Origin: Trogon surrucura
Lineage: Eukaryota > Chordata > Aves > Trogoniformes > Trogonidae
NCBI GenBank assembly: GCA_020746105.1
Contig: CM036622.1
Coordinates: 10,748,987-10,812,986 of the forward strand
Direction of reading: 5' to 3'
Length of the DNA: 64,000 nt
Below, piece by piece: positions 51,150 through 62,781 of this stretch (its first letter is position 1; each line of letters opens with the position of its first letter). Both the position numbers and the translations under genes were made by a program. The notes below the pieces were generated by a model. It did no database searches. It saw only the letters and a list, made by a program, of their open reading frames with translations, and had not been told where the DNA came from.

Positions 51150-51282
51150 GGAGGACGTGCTATTCAAAACTTGGACAAGTGGGAATTCTACACATACAAA
51201 CGTGCCAGGTATGTTAATGGACAGAACAACCATCACTAAGAAGTACTGGCAATAAAGGCTACTGCTCTACTGGCTGGCTTAC

Positions 51283-51346
51283 CTTGAATAACAAATTTGA
51301 CTTGCTGTACCCATTCCTCTGCTTCTTTGGGAGTGGCAGCTGTAAA
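51283..51346 (-). CDS. SKAP2: SKAP2 coding exon, C-terminal helix of PH domain
   Basis: This short 64-nt exon enters in phase 0 and leaves in phase 1, with a GTAAGC donor. The translation FTAATPKEAEEWVQQVKFVIQ (fragment residues 96-116) is the C-terminal alpha helix of the PH domain, with its near-invariant Trp at fragment residue 107. The acceptor reads TTTAATAG and is only modestly pyrimidine-rich. Known SKAP2 has the same FTAASPKDAEEWVQQ-type sequence here. The intron downstream is only 1180 bp and is mostly filled by an LTR. Confidence 0.96.
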
Positions 51347-52252
51347 CTATTAAATGTTTATTAATAACTAGTAGTAGTGATGGCAAACCCATAACTACAA
51401 TTTCATTAGCAATAAAAAAAGAGGGACGGTAGCATTCTCGTCACTTCCTCAAGAAACCATTAGTAATTCTTTTCATGTCTTCTGGTACTTTTCTTGCAAG
51501 GATGCTTCTTATAATGTACAGCTAATTTTGACAAATTTACGTAATTGAAGGAGAGGATGATGGATTTGAAACTCTGATCAGCAGCTGGCAGCTGTGCAGA
51601 AAAAAAGCTGCTTCTCTTCATCAATGTCAAAGCCAGAACTGATGAACAAAATTTGCCCTTGACAATTAGAAGACACCCATGAATTTCTTTAGACTGCTGG
51701 GTACAGTTTTCTTAAAAATGTTCTTGTCAGACTCCAACACACTACCTGACAGCTTAATTAACTGGCTTTCAACTGCAATCTCAGATATTTAAAACTTATT
51801 AAACTTACATTCCATATTGATGTCTAGCTGATAGATCTCTGAATTGCACAGCTGATATGTGCCTTTATGGAGATTTTCCTTGCAAAGCCATGACCAATAC
51901 AATATGTATTTAACATTGATATATACTTTAACTTTTTTTTTTAACTGTGTAATTCATCCAAGGAATCACAGAGACATACTATACAATAGATATTAAAATG
52001 CTAACACTGAAATGACCAACAGATAAAGATGATAGATTTCCTTGTTCTTGTCTGAAAAGATAATATTTGAACACATACATACATATTTTAAATCAAATTT
52101 TCTCCCTAATATATGAATATACAATACAAGCAAGCGAGGGTTTCCTTTCATTAATAAGTCAGTGAAAGTTGTTTGACTAAAATGTTAATTCAGTAACTGG
52201 AATTGTAACAGCTTTATCAATTTAGTTTCAAGTCAACATAAAAATGTCCAAC
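51347..52252 (-). other. SKAP2: SKAP2 intron (906 bp)
   Basis: AT-rich intron between two PH exons with no recognised element. Confidence 0.85.
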
Positions 52253-52377
52253 CTGATAACTGCGCTTATCAGGAGCAGAGATTTCAAAACAGCAATCCTT
52301 CTTTGCATCCTTCCGAAGGTTATTATTCATTCTGATGGTGTAGCCCTCTAAGGCAAATTCACCTTTCTGTTGTTTGT
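52253..52377 (-). CDS. SKAP2: SKAP2 coding exon, central PH domain
   Basis: This 125-nt exon lies between a TCTCCAACAG acceptor and a GTTGGAC donor. It completes the split Asp of the previous exon and ends on a whole codon. The translation runs KQQKGEFALEGYTIRMNNN, then LRKDAKKDCCFEISAPDKR (fragment residues 55-95). KQQKGEF and KKDCCFEISAPDKR are near-identical to mammalian SKAP2 and unlike SKAP1. It forms the middle strands of the PH barrel. A 6.3-kb intron containing a full LTR separates it from the upstream exon. The donor context CAG|GTTGGA is somewhat weaker than the others, but the frame continuity into the next exon is exact. Confidence 0.97.
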
Positions 52378-54138
52378 CTGTTGGAGATAAAAAGCAAAGT
52401 TAGAGCTTCGTTTACAACAGCAAGTGTAAATGGCTCAGCAGGTTATCGTTTATTCAGATTTTGTTTTCTATTTCATGAATTTTACAAAGAACGGGGAGGT
52501 TTTTAGCAAAATGATTAAGTGATGCTTCTGGAGATTAAGCTTTATTTTCAAGGAAGGTGTGCACAAAAGTACATTTTTCTGTTGGATGCCTAAGGAATTC
52601 CACAGGGGGATGCTTGCAGATGGTGGTCTTATTTAGTAAGAAGTGCATGTTATGACACTTGTATCTAGGGAAAGTCAAGAACTGGAACTTGCAAGACACG
52701 TTTCCTATAAATCAGTGTCTCTTTCAGGTTCAGTAAACCAATGGGAAAAGCCGTCTAGCTCAGAACTTGCTGAACTCCCTCCTAAACTAACCACTTCACT
52801 CAAAAAAATAAACTCCAAACTTCTTTTTAAGCAACTGGAAAAGCTCCTTTTCATGTTCTGCCACCCAACTCCAGATGTGCCTCCTTTCCACATGGCAGAA
52901 ATAGAGAATGAATTTTGTTATAAATTTAGGTGTGTGTTCCAAAAGCATTTCTCTCAACACAGCAAATGTTTAATTACCTAATAAAAGTACTGAGCCCTAC
53001 CACAGTTTATTATTTAGAGCCATGTGGTTGTTTTAAAAGACAATTCAACTTTTCAAGGGCTCTGGTTTATAAAACTATCACTTAGACCTGAGTTTAAATA
53101 TATACTGCATGTTGGCCAAGCAGCACCTGTGCACTCCTTCTGAGCTCTTCAGACCAAACCCCACATCTGATTTTATGTGCTCTGGCATGTTTTGGTGAAT
53201 ATTAAAAACAAAACAAAAAAGTAAAAGCAGTTCAGTTTTGCAATTTCTGTAGATCACAGTGCAGCATTCAAGTGAAGATAGGCATCATCAGTCGCATTTT
53301 GCTCAAGCAAACAAAGAACAAAATGCACTTGCAAATGAAAGAAAATGACATCAAGCATGTGTTTCTTCCACAGTGAAGTGTTAATTAGCAATAAGCATCA
53401 GGCTCAACTGTAAAACTACTTCAAGTACTGCTGAAGAGAACTTAGGTGCAAATTGAGCATCCATCACTTATGTCTGTCAACAAAAGAAGAAAAATTCTAC
53501 AACAGATGAAGCAAGAACAACTAGAATTTTCAACATGATTTTGTTGTCTTTCTGGAAATTTAATAGGAAAGCAAATCTTTTCGCCACTACTGAGAGAGCA
53601 AAAACTGGGTAACACAGCAACACAAACATCAGTGGATTCAAGGGCAGTCCCTATACAAATGCTCTTGCAAGTAATCTTATACGCACATTGACATAAATCC
53701 TTTGTTCCTCCACCTTTTTATGAACCCTCACTCAGGGCAAGTAAATATCAAATAACACAATTATATGAGAAAATCCAGGGCACTGTTCTATTTTCTCTTC
53801 TAGTTCCTTCCCCTATAGTAAGTTTTATTATGTCTTAATTAAATACTGATGATACAGTACTAATACTTTATAGTTGCTCAATCTTCTACCCCTATATCAA
53901 ACAGCACACATATGCAAAATTCATGGAATGGCACCAGGGCAGATATTAGAAATAATAACTTGCAATAGGTTAACTAGGTCCCCTTTTAAAGAAATTCATT
54001 TCTGTCTAGAAATTTTATTTTTCCCTCATTTGTGACCTCAGGGAGAAGATGAAGTGAAACACATTCATTTCTCGCTCTTCCATGCTGGAGGTTTATCAAA
54101 ACCCAAGAAGATAGGAGCACGCAAAGAGAATAAATAAA

Positions 54139-54144
54139 CACCAG
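54139..54144 (+). repeat. Left target-site duplication CACCAG
   Basis: The six bases immediately before the LTR are identical to the six immediately after it (55330-55335). Six-base duplications are typical of betaretrovirus-like (ERVK-type) insertions. Confidence 0.8.
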
Positions 54145-55329
54145 TGTCGTGGTTTGACCCTGGCCAGCCGCCAGGTACCCACACAGCCACTCTCTCACTC
54201 CCCCTTCACTGCTAGACAGGGGGAGAAAATATTTCAAAGGGCTCAGGGTTTGAGATAAGGACAGGGAGATCACTCTCATTTACCGTCCTGGGCAAAACAG
54301 ACTCGATTCTGAGGAAATTAAGTACATTTATTAAAAGAACCAATCAGAGAGGAGCAGTGAGAAATGAGAAAGAGCAAACAGATCTTAAAAGCAGAACACC
54401 TTCCCCCCCATCCTCCCTTCTCCCCGGGCTTAACATCAATCCCGATTTCTCCACCTCCTCCCCCCGAGTGGCGCAGGGGGACAGCGAATGGGGGCTGCGG
54501 TCAGTTCATCCGACGTTGGTTCCACCGCTTCTTCACTCCGGGGGAGGACTCTTCACTCTTCCCCAGGGCCATTGTGGGGTCCCTCTCACGGGAGACAAGC
54601 TTCACGCTCTCTTCTCTGACATGAGTCGTCCCACGAAGGGCAATTCATCACAAACTGCCCAACGGGAGACACCTCACGAGGGGCAGCCCATCCCTCGTGA
54701 GTCTGAGGCGCAGTCCTTCAGGGGAAACTGCTCCAGCGTGAGTCCCCTGCAGCGTCACAAAAGTCCCACCAGCCAACCTGCTCCAGCGTGGGCATTCCCT
54801 CTTCCACGGGCTACAGGTTCTGGCAGCGACCTGCTCTGATGCGGGCTTCCCACGGGCTACAGCCCCCTTCAGGCATCCACCCACACGGCGTGGAGTCCTC
54901 GGTGGACATCTACGCGGTGATCCTCACGGTGGACATCTGCATCCCGCCCATGGGCTGCAGGGGGACAACCCGCTTCACCATGGTCTTCACCACGGACCCA
55001 GGGGACTCTCTGCTCCGGCGTCTGGAGCTCATCCTCCCCCCCCCCTCCTTCTTCACTGACCTTGGTGTCTGCAGAGATGCTCACTCCTCCGTCTCTGTGC
55101 TAGCTGTTGTGGTGCAGTTCTTTTCCCCGTTCTTAAATATGTTTTTCACAGAGGCGTTCCTCTGCTATCACTTTACTGATAGGCTCAGCCTTGGCCAGCG
55201 CCGGGTCCCTCTTTGTAGCCGGCTGGCATTGGCTCTATCAAACTCAGGGAGCTTCTAGTAGCTTCTTGCAGAAGCCACCCTGTAGCTCCCCGCCCCGCCG
55301 CCAAAATCCAGCCAGGCCAACCCAATACA
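54145..55329 (-). mobile_element. Complete solo LTR of an avian endogenous retrovirus (copy C, different family)
   Basis: The plus strand begins TGTCGTGGTTTGACCCTGGCC and ends CCAACCCAATACA, i.e. TG...CA ends, flanked by CACCAG on both sides. Length is 1185 bp. On the minus strand it has a TATA-like CATATTTAAGAA (around 55130-55141) and AATAAA (TTTATT at 54327-54332 on the plus strand), so it reads with SKAP2. The middle is GC-rich with degenerate repeats of about 50 bp containing CTGCTCCAGCGTG. The 'TGGTTTGACCCTGGC' family is widespread in birds. No internal retroviral sequence is present, consistent with recombination between two LTRs. The 160- and 156-codon frames on the plus strand are compositional. 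Confidence 0.92.
54728..54990 (+). repeat. Degenerate tandem repeats inside LTR copy C
   Basis: CTGCTCCAGCGTG occurs at 54728 and 54778 (50 bp apart), with a decayed copy CTGCTCTGATGCG at 54831. GGTGGACATCT recurs at 54901 and again 27-28 bp later. The array appears to be a family feature of this LTR and not a new event. Confidence 0.75.
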
Positions 55330-55335
55330 CACCAG
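55330..55335 (+). repeat. Right target-site duplication CACCAG
   Basis: Matches 54139-54144 exactly and directly abuts the terminal CA of the LTR. Confidence 0.8.
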
Positions 55336-58300
55336 GTTCAAAAGGTAAAAACATTTTGTCAAGATAAAAATGAGGCAAGTATTCAAATTTAGTCTCTTGG
55401 ATTATTTTTGAGATGGCTTTCCTGTGACATGGATGATCCCTTTTATGGTAAAACACTGCTACAGAGCTAATCTCAGAAGATCTTTGTACCGGTACTTGTT
55501 CTTTCAAAGAGCGTTAGAGTTAAAACACAAAGATGTTGTTCCAGTGCTGATGAAAATTACCTGTATGCACCACCTACATATATATGTATCTCCTTTGCTA
55601 TTCAATTCTTTTGCTGGCCTTTATAGCAACAGACTAGTCACAGCATTGCTACTTTTGCTTCTAATTGTCTGTGCAGTAAAGCACCTCTGATTAAAGTCCA
55701 GTGTAGCATTAAGCATATGCTTAAAATGTTGACCATGAGGAAATTTTAAGACAATGAGACACTTCACAGCCCCAACCGAGAACCCATTGAAGTTGAAAGA
55801 AAGCCTCTCAGTAAGAATTCACGCTCCCTGTGGAAGCAAGCCAGAGATGAGAATTAGCATGTCCTGAGAAATGGCTCCGCAAATAGAGAAAGGCAGGACA
55901 CAGAGAAGCTGTAAGCTCAGCGGCATGCTCTGACCATAACAAACAGTGGAGGTCTACAAATCCCAGTCGCTCCTGCAGAATACACCTTTCCAGGTAGGAC
56001 TGGAGACCAAGCTCATCACCTGATCACTGTGGGGCAAACCATGACCCATGGTAGCAATTTGGCCAGGAAGAGTAGTCACGTGCAGTCTTGACGGCAGGGT
56101 TGTCTTGCGGTCGTCAGACTCCACGATGATCTTGGCCTCATCTCTCAGCCAAGGCCGAACAGACGTGCAGTCAGGCCTGGGCTTTCAGTTTAAAGCTGCC
56201 CTGTGAAGTTAGTGCCACACTGACCTCTGTGAGCTTTCACATTCAGAGGTATATTGTTTATATCAGAAATATTTTCTGGAGACTGCTTTAGTGAGAGTTA
56301 AACAATTTTTGAAGCTTAAAAAATTTGAGGACTTAAAGGTTTTACTTGGAGACTTATAATTAGATATAGCTGGGGTTTTTTTATGGAGGGAGCCTCAAGA
56401 GTAGCATATTTACATTACAGAGATTTCACTTTCCTTCTGAATCCCCAAATAGAACCAGAGTTTTGGCTAGGCAGGAATACAACAGTATTTTTAGTGGGAA
56501 CTAGGGAGAGACATGCAGATGGAACACACTTCTCTGAAGAATGATAACATTCTTGCTGCCTCTTATTTTCTCAAGGTAAGGCTTTGCAATTCAACCATAG
56601 GAAACTCTTAAGTTGTCCCAGAACAACATAGAACAGAACTGCAAAAAGTATAATAACTATCAGTCCTGTAAAAACAAAAATGATTGCAAACATCATCAAG
56701 CGTAAGTCATTCCACGATTAAGTCAAATCTCATTTCAGAATAAGCTATTCTTTTCTCTCGTCTCCTCCTCCTCCCTTCTCCCCATATCAGGCACACAACA
56801 GAAGAAAAGATCTGAGATTGCATAGATCGCTCTGCATCAGGAATTTAGAATTTTTAAAAGCTGGTACAACAGAGTGGAGAGTCAAGCAGTAAGTATATTT
56901 TTTTAACATACACAAAACCAGTACATAGATTTTTGAGAGAAACAAACATGGGGGGCTATATTTAAAATATAGAAAACAGATTTGAATGAAATTTGAGAGC
57001 CACTTTAAACATTTTTCTTACATATAAACTTCATTCATCCTAAAAAGAGTGAAATGTTGTTAACAATGGAAACAGGACCAAGAGTCTCAAGGGAAGCAGA
57101 GAAAAAAGGGTTTTGAAGTAACCTTGCTTAACTGAGTCCATGGGAACTTTTTAAAACAAAGAAGGGTAAACCTTCAACAAGGTCTTGAAATGATTGGGTT
57201 GTAAATTTGAGGCCTAAGGCAATGTGCCCATATTACCAGCACATGTAAAAAGAATTAGTGCATTCTGAAGAACAGAGAGGACTCAGATTGTAGAAAGGAA
57301 AGGAGTTACAGAGAAAAGCATAAGGAACAAAGGCAAACAGAAAGATTTCAGAAAGTGATAAAGTATTTATAGACACTATTAGAATCTATAATTTAAGTCT
57401 CTTCATCTTGAAATTAGGAGCCTGTAAGATCTCATGGTTTACATGGCTTCATGCTAAATGTAGTTTCACATACTTTTCCATATGCACGATGTCTGCTTTC
57501 TAAAAATAGTAAGTGTCAGTATCTCCAAAATTGTAATTCCTTTTCCAGCTTTTGGAACAGTCATTTCCAAACGCATGCATAGGAGTTCTTCCTTTTTAGA
57601 AAGCAGATCTGAATGGCAATCAATTTTTCTCTCTTTTTCTCCTTTCTTTCCCTTCTTTCTGTTATCTGGCTAAACAGCACAACAAACAGCAGCACAGACG
57701 TTCACCACCATCAGGATGGCAGCTTGGTTTCAACAGCAAACTAGTTTGCCACGGAACTAGCAACGGCTGAGTTGCTGGTATCCACTTTCCTCACAACAAC
57801 GGCAATTTACATCTCCACTGGGACAGGCACCTTCACCTACTATGGCATCAGAGGGCTCAAGAAAGAACTTCTGACCACTGTAGAAAAAAAAAAGACGTTC
57901 TTCTTCAAAGACAAGCTCTGGAGTGGCTGTTGGTCATCCCAGAGCTGCAAGGTAAAATGATTCCATCATGCTGTGCTACTTTTTCTGCACTAACAGCACC
58001 AGTCCCATGGAGATATGGCAGAAACTCATGACTCTTGCTTCCTCCACAAGCTACCATTTGGAGTCCAGCCATGCCTACACAATTCCCACGGACTGTGTGC
58101 CTCCATGCACTACGTGCCTCTCCCACATCATTACGTTTCTACTAGGAGGATCGTCCCCAAACAGTCTGCAGCCTACAAAAGCTGTAAATGTATAAGCCAA
58201 AGCATCTGTCTATAGATCCATAAAGGAAAGAGAACTCACAGTATATCACAACCACTTCCTAACATGACACCAGCCTGCTGAGTGCTAGGGAACGTGCTTC

Positions 58301-58640
58301 CATGTACCAAACTTCAGCATAGGTATAAGAAGTTATAATGCAGCCTTGATAGTCAGGTTGTTGGAAAAATAAAAATAATAAAAATTAAGATTAAAAAATA
58401 TGGGCAGGTGGGGAGTTTTCCTGCTTTAATCCAAAGGCCATATGCTAGAAAGCATAAATAATCATTAGCATAGACACAAGGAGGAAAAAAAAAGTAAAAA
58501 ATACCCTTTTTTTTTGTTTTCAAAACACTAGCAGATGAAGAGACAAAGATTTAAAAACCCAAACCAATCTTTAAGAATTAGAAATACATTCTGTGCATTA
58601 AAGGATCATTTTTACAGTTTATCATAATTATTATAATTAC

Positions 58641-58724
58641 CTTTGTCGCTTCCATAGTAATAGAAGACTGTCTTACTGATAGCACACCAACGCTTCTGCC
58701 ATTCAAAGCCAAGAAAACTGTGGT
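58641..58724 (-). CDS. SKAP2: SKAP2 coding exon, PH domain beta strands 1-3
   Basis: The exon continues the PH domain. Its acceptor is TTGCAG and its donor GTAATT; it enters in phase 1 (split Asp) and leaves in phase 1. The translation contains [14 protein letters not shown], then [12 protein letters not shown] (fragment residues 26-53). The Trp-Gln-Lys-Arg-Trp core and the triple Tyr followed by Gly-Ser-Asp-Lys are characteristic of SKAP2. The paralogue SKAP1 differs at this position (YYYGNEK in my recollection), so the choice of SKAP2 rests partly on this exon. The basic residues in the beta1-beta2 region are where PH domains of this family bind phosphoinositides; specificity cannot be judged from sequence alone. 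The 730-bp intron to the preceding exon shows no recognisable repeat. Confidence 0.96.
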
Positions 58725-59454
58725 CTGCAATTAATATAATTTGTGTTATATCTCTTTATGTCATTATTGAACACAAATATGTTATTTCTTTTGAATGGTG
58801 AGGTAAGAGGGAGGAGGAGACAGGAAAGGCACTAAGGAAAGGAAACGAAATCTGGATATAAAGAAGAGAAACACATGGCAATGAGAAGGAAACTAGAAAT
58901 AAAAATTGGTGGTAAGAAAACAAATGGGAATTTGAAATCATATAAAGAGCCAAGTCATGTGTAACATTAAATATAAGGAAATAATGAACAACTTCCTAAA
59001 TATTTCCTAGCGTTATTGCAGCATTAAGTGGGTATTAAAGTGACAATATAAGATTTATTGAATCAAGGGAAATATTGACTGAGTCAAAGCTGAGATCAAT
59101 ATTTGTCCTCTTGAAGGAAAATAAATCTTGATGCTCACTGAAACATGAAGTCAACATATGGTTCTTTTACATACGTTTCTAATGTTTTCTTCAGAAATAT
59201 CTGAAAGTTTCTGAATTATGGGTCACAGTGGACTTTCACAGCATTACTTTTTTAGTCAATGAAGAAATAGAAATTTATTTTAATACCACAGGAGCAATTA
59301 TGTACTGTGCTTCTTCTGCATAATAATGCTTCAACATTTCAGCTTCTATTCAATTTTACCACTCCTGTATAAGGTTATTTGTATGTGTTAACATCTAACA
59401 CTGACACATAGACATGAAATATGCAGGAGTTTTCATGAAGATAGTTAGACTTAC
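58725..59454 (-). other. SKAP2: SKAP2 intron (730 bp)
   Basis: Purine/AT-rich intron inside the PH coding region, with no repeat or gene recognised. Confidence 0.85.
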
Positions 59455-59532
59455 CTTTTCTGCGTTTTTCCAGGTATCCAGCCTTCAGAACAAACTGAAG
59501 ATCCTGAACTGCAATAGGAGGAAACTGGTTTC
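59455..59532 (-). CDS. SKAP2: SKAP2 coding exon, start of PH domain (first SKAP2 exon seen in the window)
   Basis: This exon encodes the lead-in and first strand of the PH domain of SKAP2, a cytosolic adaptor of haematopoietic cells that links Src-family kinases, ADAP/FYB1 and integrin activation. Read on the minus strand, it is preceded by a TTTCTTTCAG acceptor and followed by a GTAAG donor. It begins with 2 nt of a split Gly codon and ends with 1 nt of a split Asp codon. The frame gives NQFPPIAVQDLQF, then VLKAGYLEKRRK (fragment residues 1-25), which matches known SKAP2 just before and into the PH domain. The earlier exons, about a third of the protein in the human protein of about 359 residues, are not visible up to 64000. 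Confidence 0.95.
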
Positions 59533-60122
59533 CTGAAAGAAAAATAAATTCTGTAAAGCACTACTACTAGTCTCTTTTACACTCTCAATACGCAGGAGCT
59601 ACTAGAAAGAGTAATCCTAGTAACTACCATGACAGATTATATTAAGTACAAAAACCCTTGAAGTACAAACGTCAGTGCTGTTGCTGGTGTCTTCATCATT
59701 TTACTAAGGGAAAAAATAGCTATGTAGAAGGCCCTAGAAGTCTCAGAAGGAAAAATACATAATTAAACAAGCTATGGCCACTTAGAAAACATTAGTTAGT
59801 GTTTTGAACGTGGTCTGTAAAGCAAACCAGATAATGAAAATACTAAGTTTTCAAATGTGCCAACAAAACCAAGTACCACAATTCAACACAACTAAATCAG
59901 GAACGTGATTTTTCAGTACCAACCTTGTACACAAACATCTTGAAACAACATACGAGGTGAATACTCTCTATTACACCGTCTAATGAAAAAGAAATCAGAA
60001 AAAGAGACGATAAAAGGTGATGCCTGCTGTTAGCAGACATTGCCTAATTTTAAATATGATGCAAAAATAGTGCCTGTACGATCTATAGGTGATACTGGGT
60101 AGACCAAAGACATTCCAGAGAA

Positions 60123-60190
60123 ATCTACAAAATTGTTGATCTACAAATCTAAATTTTAAATTTTGTAGATCATGGCTGCATCTACAAAAT
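60123..60190. repeat. Cluster of ATCTACAAAAT motifs with a dyad
   Basis: ATCTACAAAAT occurs at 60123-60133 and 60180-60190, a near copy ATCTACAAAT at 60139-60148, and the inverse ATTTTGTAGAT at 60160-60170. The middle pair can form a stem of about 10 bp (GATCTACAAA with TTTGTAGATC). Confidence 0.8.
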
Positions 60191-62781
60191 GATGAGTATG
60201 TTCCACTGTAATTTTTCCCTTTTCTCAACTGCTAATTCATAGATAGAAGCATGAGACCAACCAGGTGACCCTGCCTCGACTTAAAATAGAAATCTAGATG
60301 TTAAAAATTGCATCTTCCAGCCTGCATCTTTTCCCTCCTAAAACAGAATTATGAGTTAAATGAAACTCTTTGTATTAAGAACAGGAACGCTACATATATC
60401 TAATCATTAACATGTATATAAATGTCATACTTTTTACCACAAGCAAAAAAGCGGAACAAAAGCTATTCCTGTGCATGTGAGCATCACAGTGAAGTTCCTA
60501 TTACTTATTAACATCAAATATTCATAAGAGTTACTGTAGGTAGGTGGCAAGTTTACAAGGTAGCAATTATTCACCAAAATATTTGTAATGTCATTAATTC
60601 TACCAATATATAAACATACGAAAAAAAGACTGATACCAGCTGACAAATCCTATGTCAAAAAAAAAAACCAAACTTTAAACTATGCAGTGTGGGTTAAAGA
60701 TCAATTGTCTCTGGAAGGCGATGCCAACTTCCTGGATTTTTGGATTGTCCCTTAAATAGATTTTTTTTTTTTTTAATCAACGTCCACAAACTAGTTGGTT
60801 TATGATAGTCATATTTAAATACAGTTGTGAGAGGAAAAAGACAAGAAAGAGATAAGAACATGCAGAGAATGTTATTTTTTAAGATGTGAAAATACTCAAA
60901 ATGAAAATGCATTCCTTAAATAATACAACTAGCTCTTTAGACAACAAAAGATTTTGTTATATACCACAAGGCAGTATGCAAAATTTTATGCAGATTGATA
61001 TTTCCACTGAATTTTTGTAATTAATATTATTTTTAAAGATTCGGAACCCACTAGCTATTATTTCAGCTTCTACAGAATTCTTACTATGTTAAAAATACAC
61101 GAGTTATTGGCTTCAAGTACATGCACTATAAAATAATACAGCTGTTCCCCTTGCTTGACAATATGCAATCACTGCTTAACATTACATGAGAACTTAAGAG
61201 GAAGACAGTCGCTGGCTGGTACATGGTAAGCCTGATAGTTAAAAAGATGATCTAATGATGATATAATGAGTGGGGGAGGTGAAGAGTTTTACAAATACAC
61301 ATAGTGTGCTGCTTTATATTGGTCATTGGGAGGCATCAGTGTGCAACTCTTACAGCGTTACCTCACGCAGTAGGACTCATTTTAGAACAGTGCACCCCCA
61401 CAGATGTGGAAGACAGAAGGCCTAATTAAAAGAGCAAACAAAACCAGTTCACTCCTAAATTCTTTAGAGTTTCAACCACTAGTTGGATCTAATTTTGCAC
61501 ATTATTGTTTGTATCTGTTTGGGTTTTGATGAGGAAGCTTGGCAAGTGATCATTCAAATCAAATGGGACACACAGTCCCAGAGAAGCACATACTTTGGGG
61601 ACTCCTTTATGGTTATTCTACCTGCAGGCAGAAGCTCATCTGAACTGACTACTTCAGGAAGTCAAAATCCCACTGTCAGTTTTGTTACTTCTCCTGAGAC
61701 AAGGCATCATAAATTTGATTATGGCATTTTCTGGATTTACGTGTATTTTGCACAGGGCACTGAAAGCTTGTGAGGAGAAGAACCTGCATGGAAAAAGGCA
61801 GTCTGTCATTGTTCTGGTGACACTACACAAAGAAGCCCCCCTCCCACCCTCAGATTTTTTTTCTTGTTCCTCAAAGCAACTGAGGCAGTGACTTCACAAA
61901 ACAAGCAGCAGCTGGTCAACCTCACTGCCACTCAGAACCTGAAAGTAGTTGAAGCAGAAGCAGATCACGTGCATATTGACCATCCTTCTGTCAGAGAACC
62001 CTGGGAACCAAAAAATATGATGGAGCTTCAGTAGAAGGGCAGGAGAAATGGCCCCAATTGTAATATCTCATGACATATACAGCTGTACATGAAAGAAAAA
62101 GCATAAATCTGGCTAAATTCCTTCTTTCATTGCCCTCTACCTCCAGAAGGAAGGGGAGGGAGAATAAGTAGTATGAAAAGTATAAAGGACGGAGCAAGAA
62201 CCACCTCTTCTCAGATTCTTATTAACTGCAGGTGTTGTGCATATGTGGCAGGAAGGAGCACAAACACGGATATACTCTTACCCCTGTACTGCAATCAAAA
62301 CAAGGGGAAGAAAGAAGAGAGATTGACGTCTTCCTTGCAGCTACTGGCTAGAATCAGCACGCAAGACTCCTAAAACTGTGTCACTTTTTTCTTTCTTCTA
62401 TTTTGTTCATTGAGTTACTCTCATGCCCACATCCCAAATGGGATTCAGAGTCAACTGCAATCCCTAGATGTGGGAAATCCGAACTGCAAGTTTGGAATTT
62501 GCATAGCAGGTTGGATTTCACAGTTGCCTTCGATCAAACTGTTGCTTTCCCATTCGTCTGAAATCGATCAAGCTTGGAATACATCTCCTAAAAAAAGCAT
62601 CACAAAAGCAGCACTTTCTTATAGTAAAGCAGCATTTGTTTACATTGCACTAGCAGCTGAGATCAGAGACTCATTAGGTGACTACCGCACGGAACTTTGA
62701 ATAAGACAACTCCTTCTAGAGAGAATCTATTTAGCACAGAGAAACATTGCCAAGAAAGAAGGCATTACAACTTCTTCTCTT

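Larger units (their letters stand above)
50103..51282 (-). other. SKAP2: Short SKAP2 intron, mostly LTR
   Basis: 1180-bp intron between the PH-helix exon and the acidic-linker exon. LTR copy B takes up 811 bp of it, leaving 133 bp on the donor side and 236 bp on the acceptor side. Confidence 0.9.
52378..58640 (-). other. SKAP2: SKAP2 intron (about 6.3 kb) with LTR insertion
   Basis: Apart from the LTR at 54145-55329, no transposon or gene is recognised. The sequence at 52378-54138 is plain AT-rich intron. The stretch 57700-58200 is less AT-rich and open in some frames but shows no family resemblance. A pyrimidine-rich run lies at 57626-57660. Confidence 0.7.

Noticed and set aside
50333-51155. 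Target-site duplication for LTR copies A and B
   Set aside because: Flanks at the apparent ends (for example CTAGA and GGAGG for B) do not match; either the duplications have decayed or the boundaries are slightly off.
54357-55258. 160- and 156-codon plus-strand frames
   Set aside because: They lie wholly inside LTR copy C, antisense to it, and match no retroviral or host protein.
12639-59532. Assignment to the paralogue SKAP1
   Set aside because: The DKQQKGEF, KKDCCFEISAPDKR and C-terminal MEMYDI motifs are SKAP2-specific as I know these proteins; SKAP1 differs at all three.
59924-59979. Possible extra upstream SKAP2 exon with acceptor and GTTGGT donor
   Set aside because: The phase needed to join the next exon gives no SKAP2-like sequence, and the expected Ser/Asp-rich segment before the PH domain is absent.
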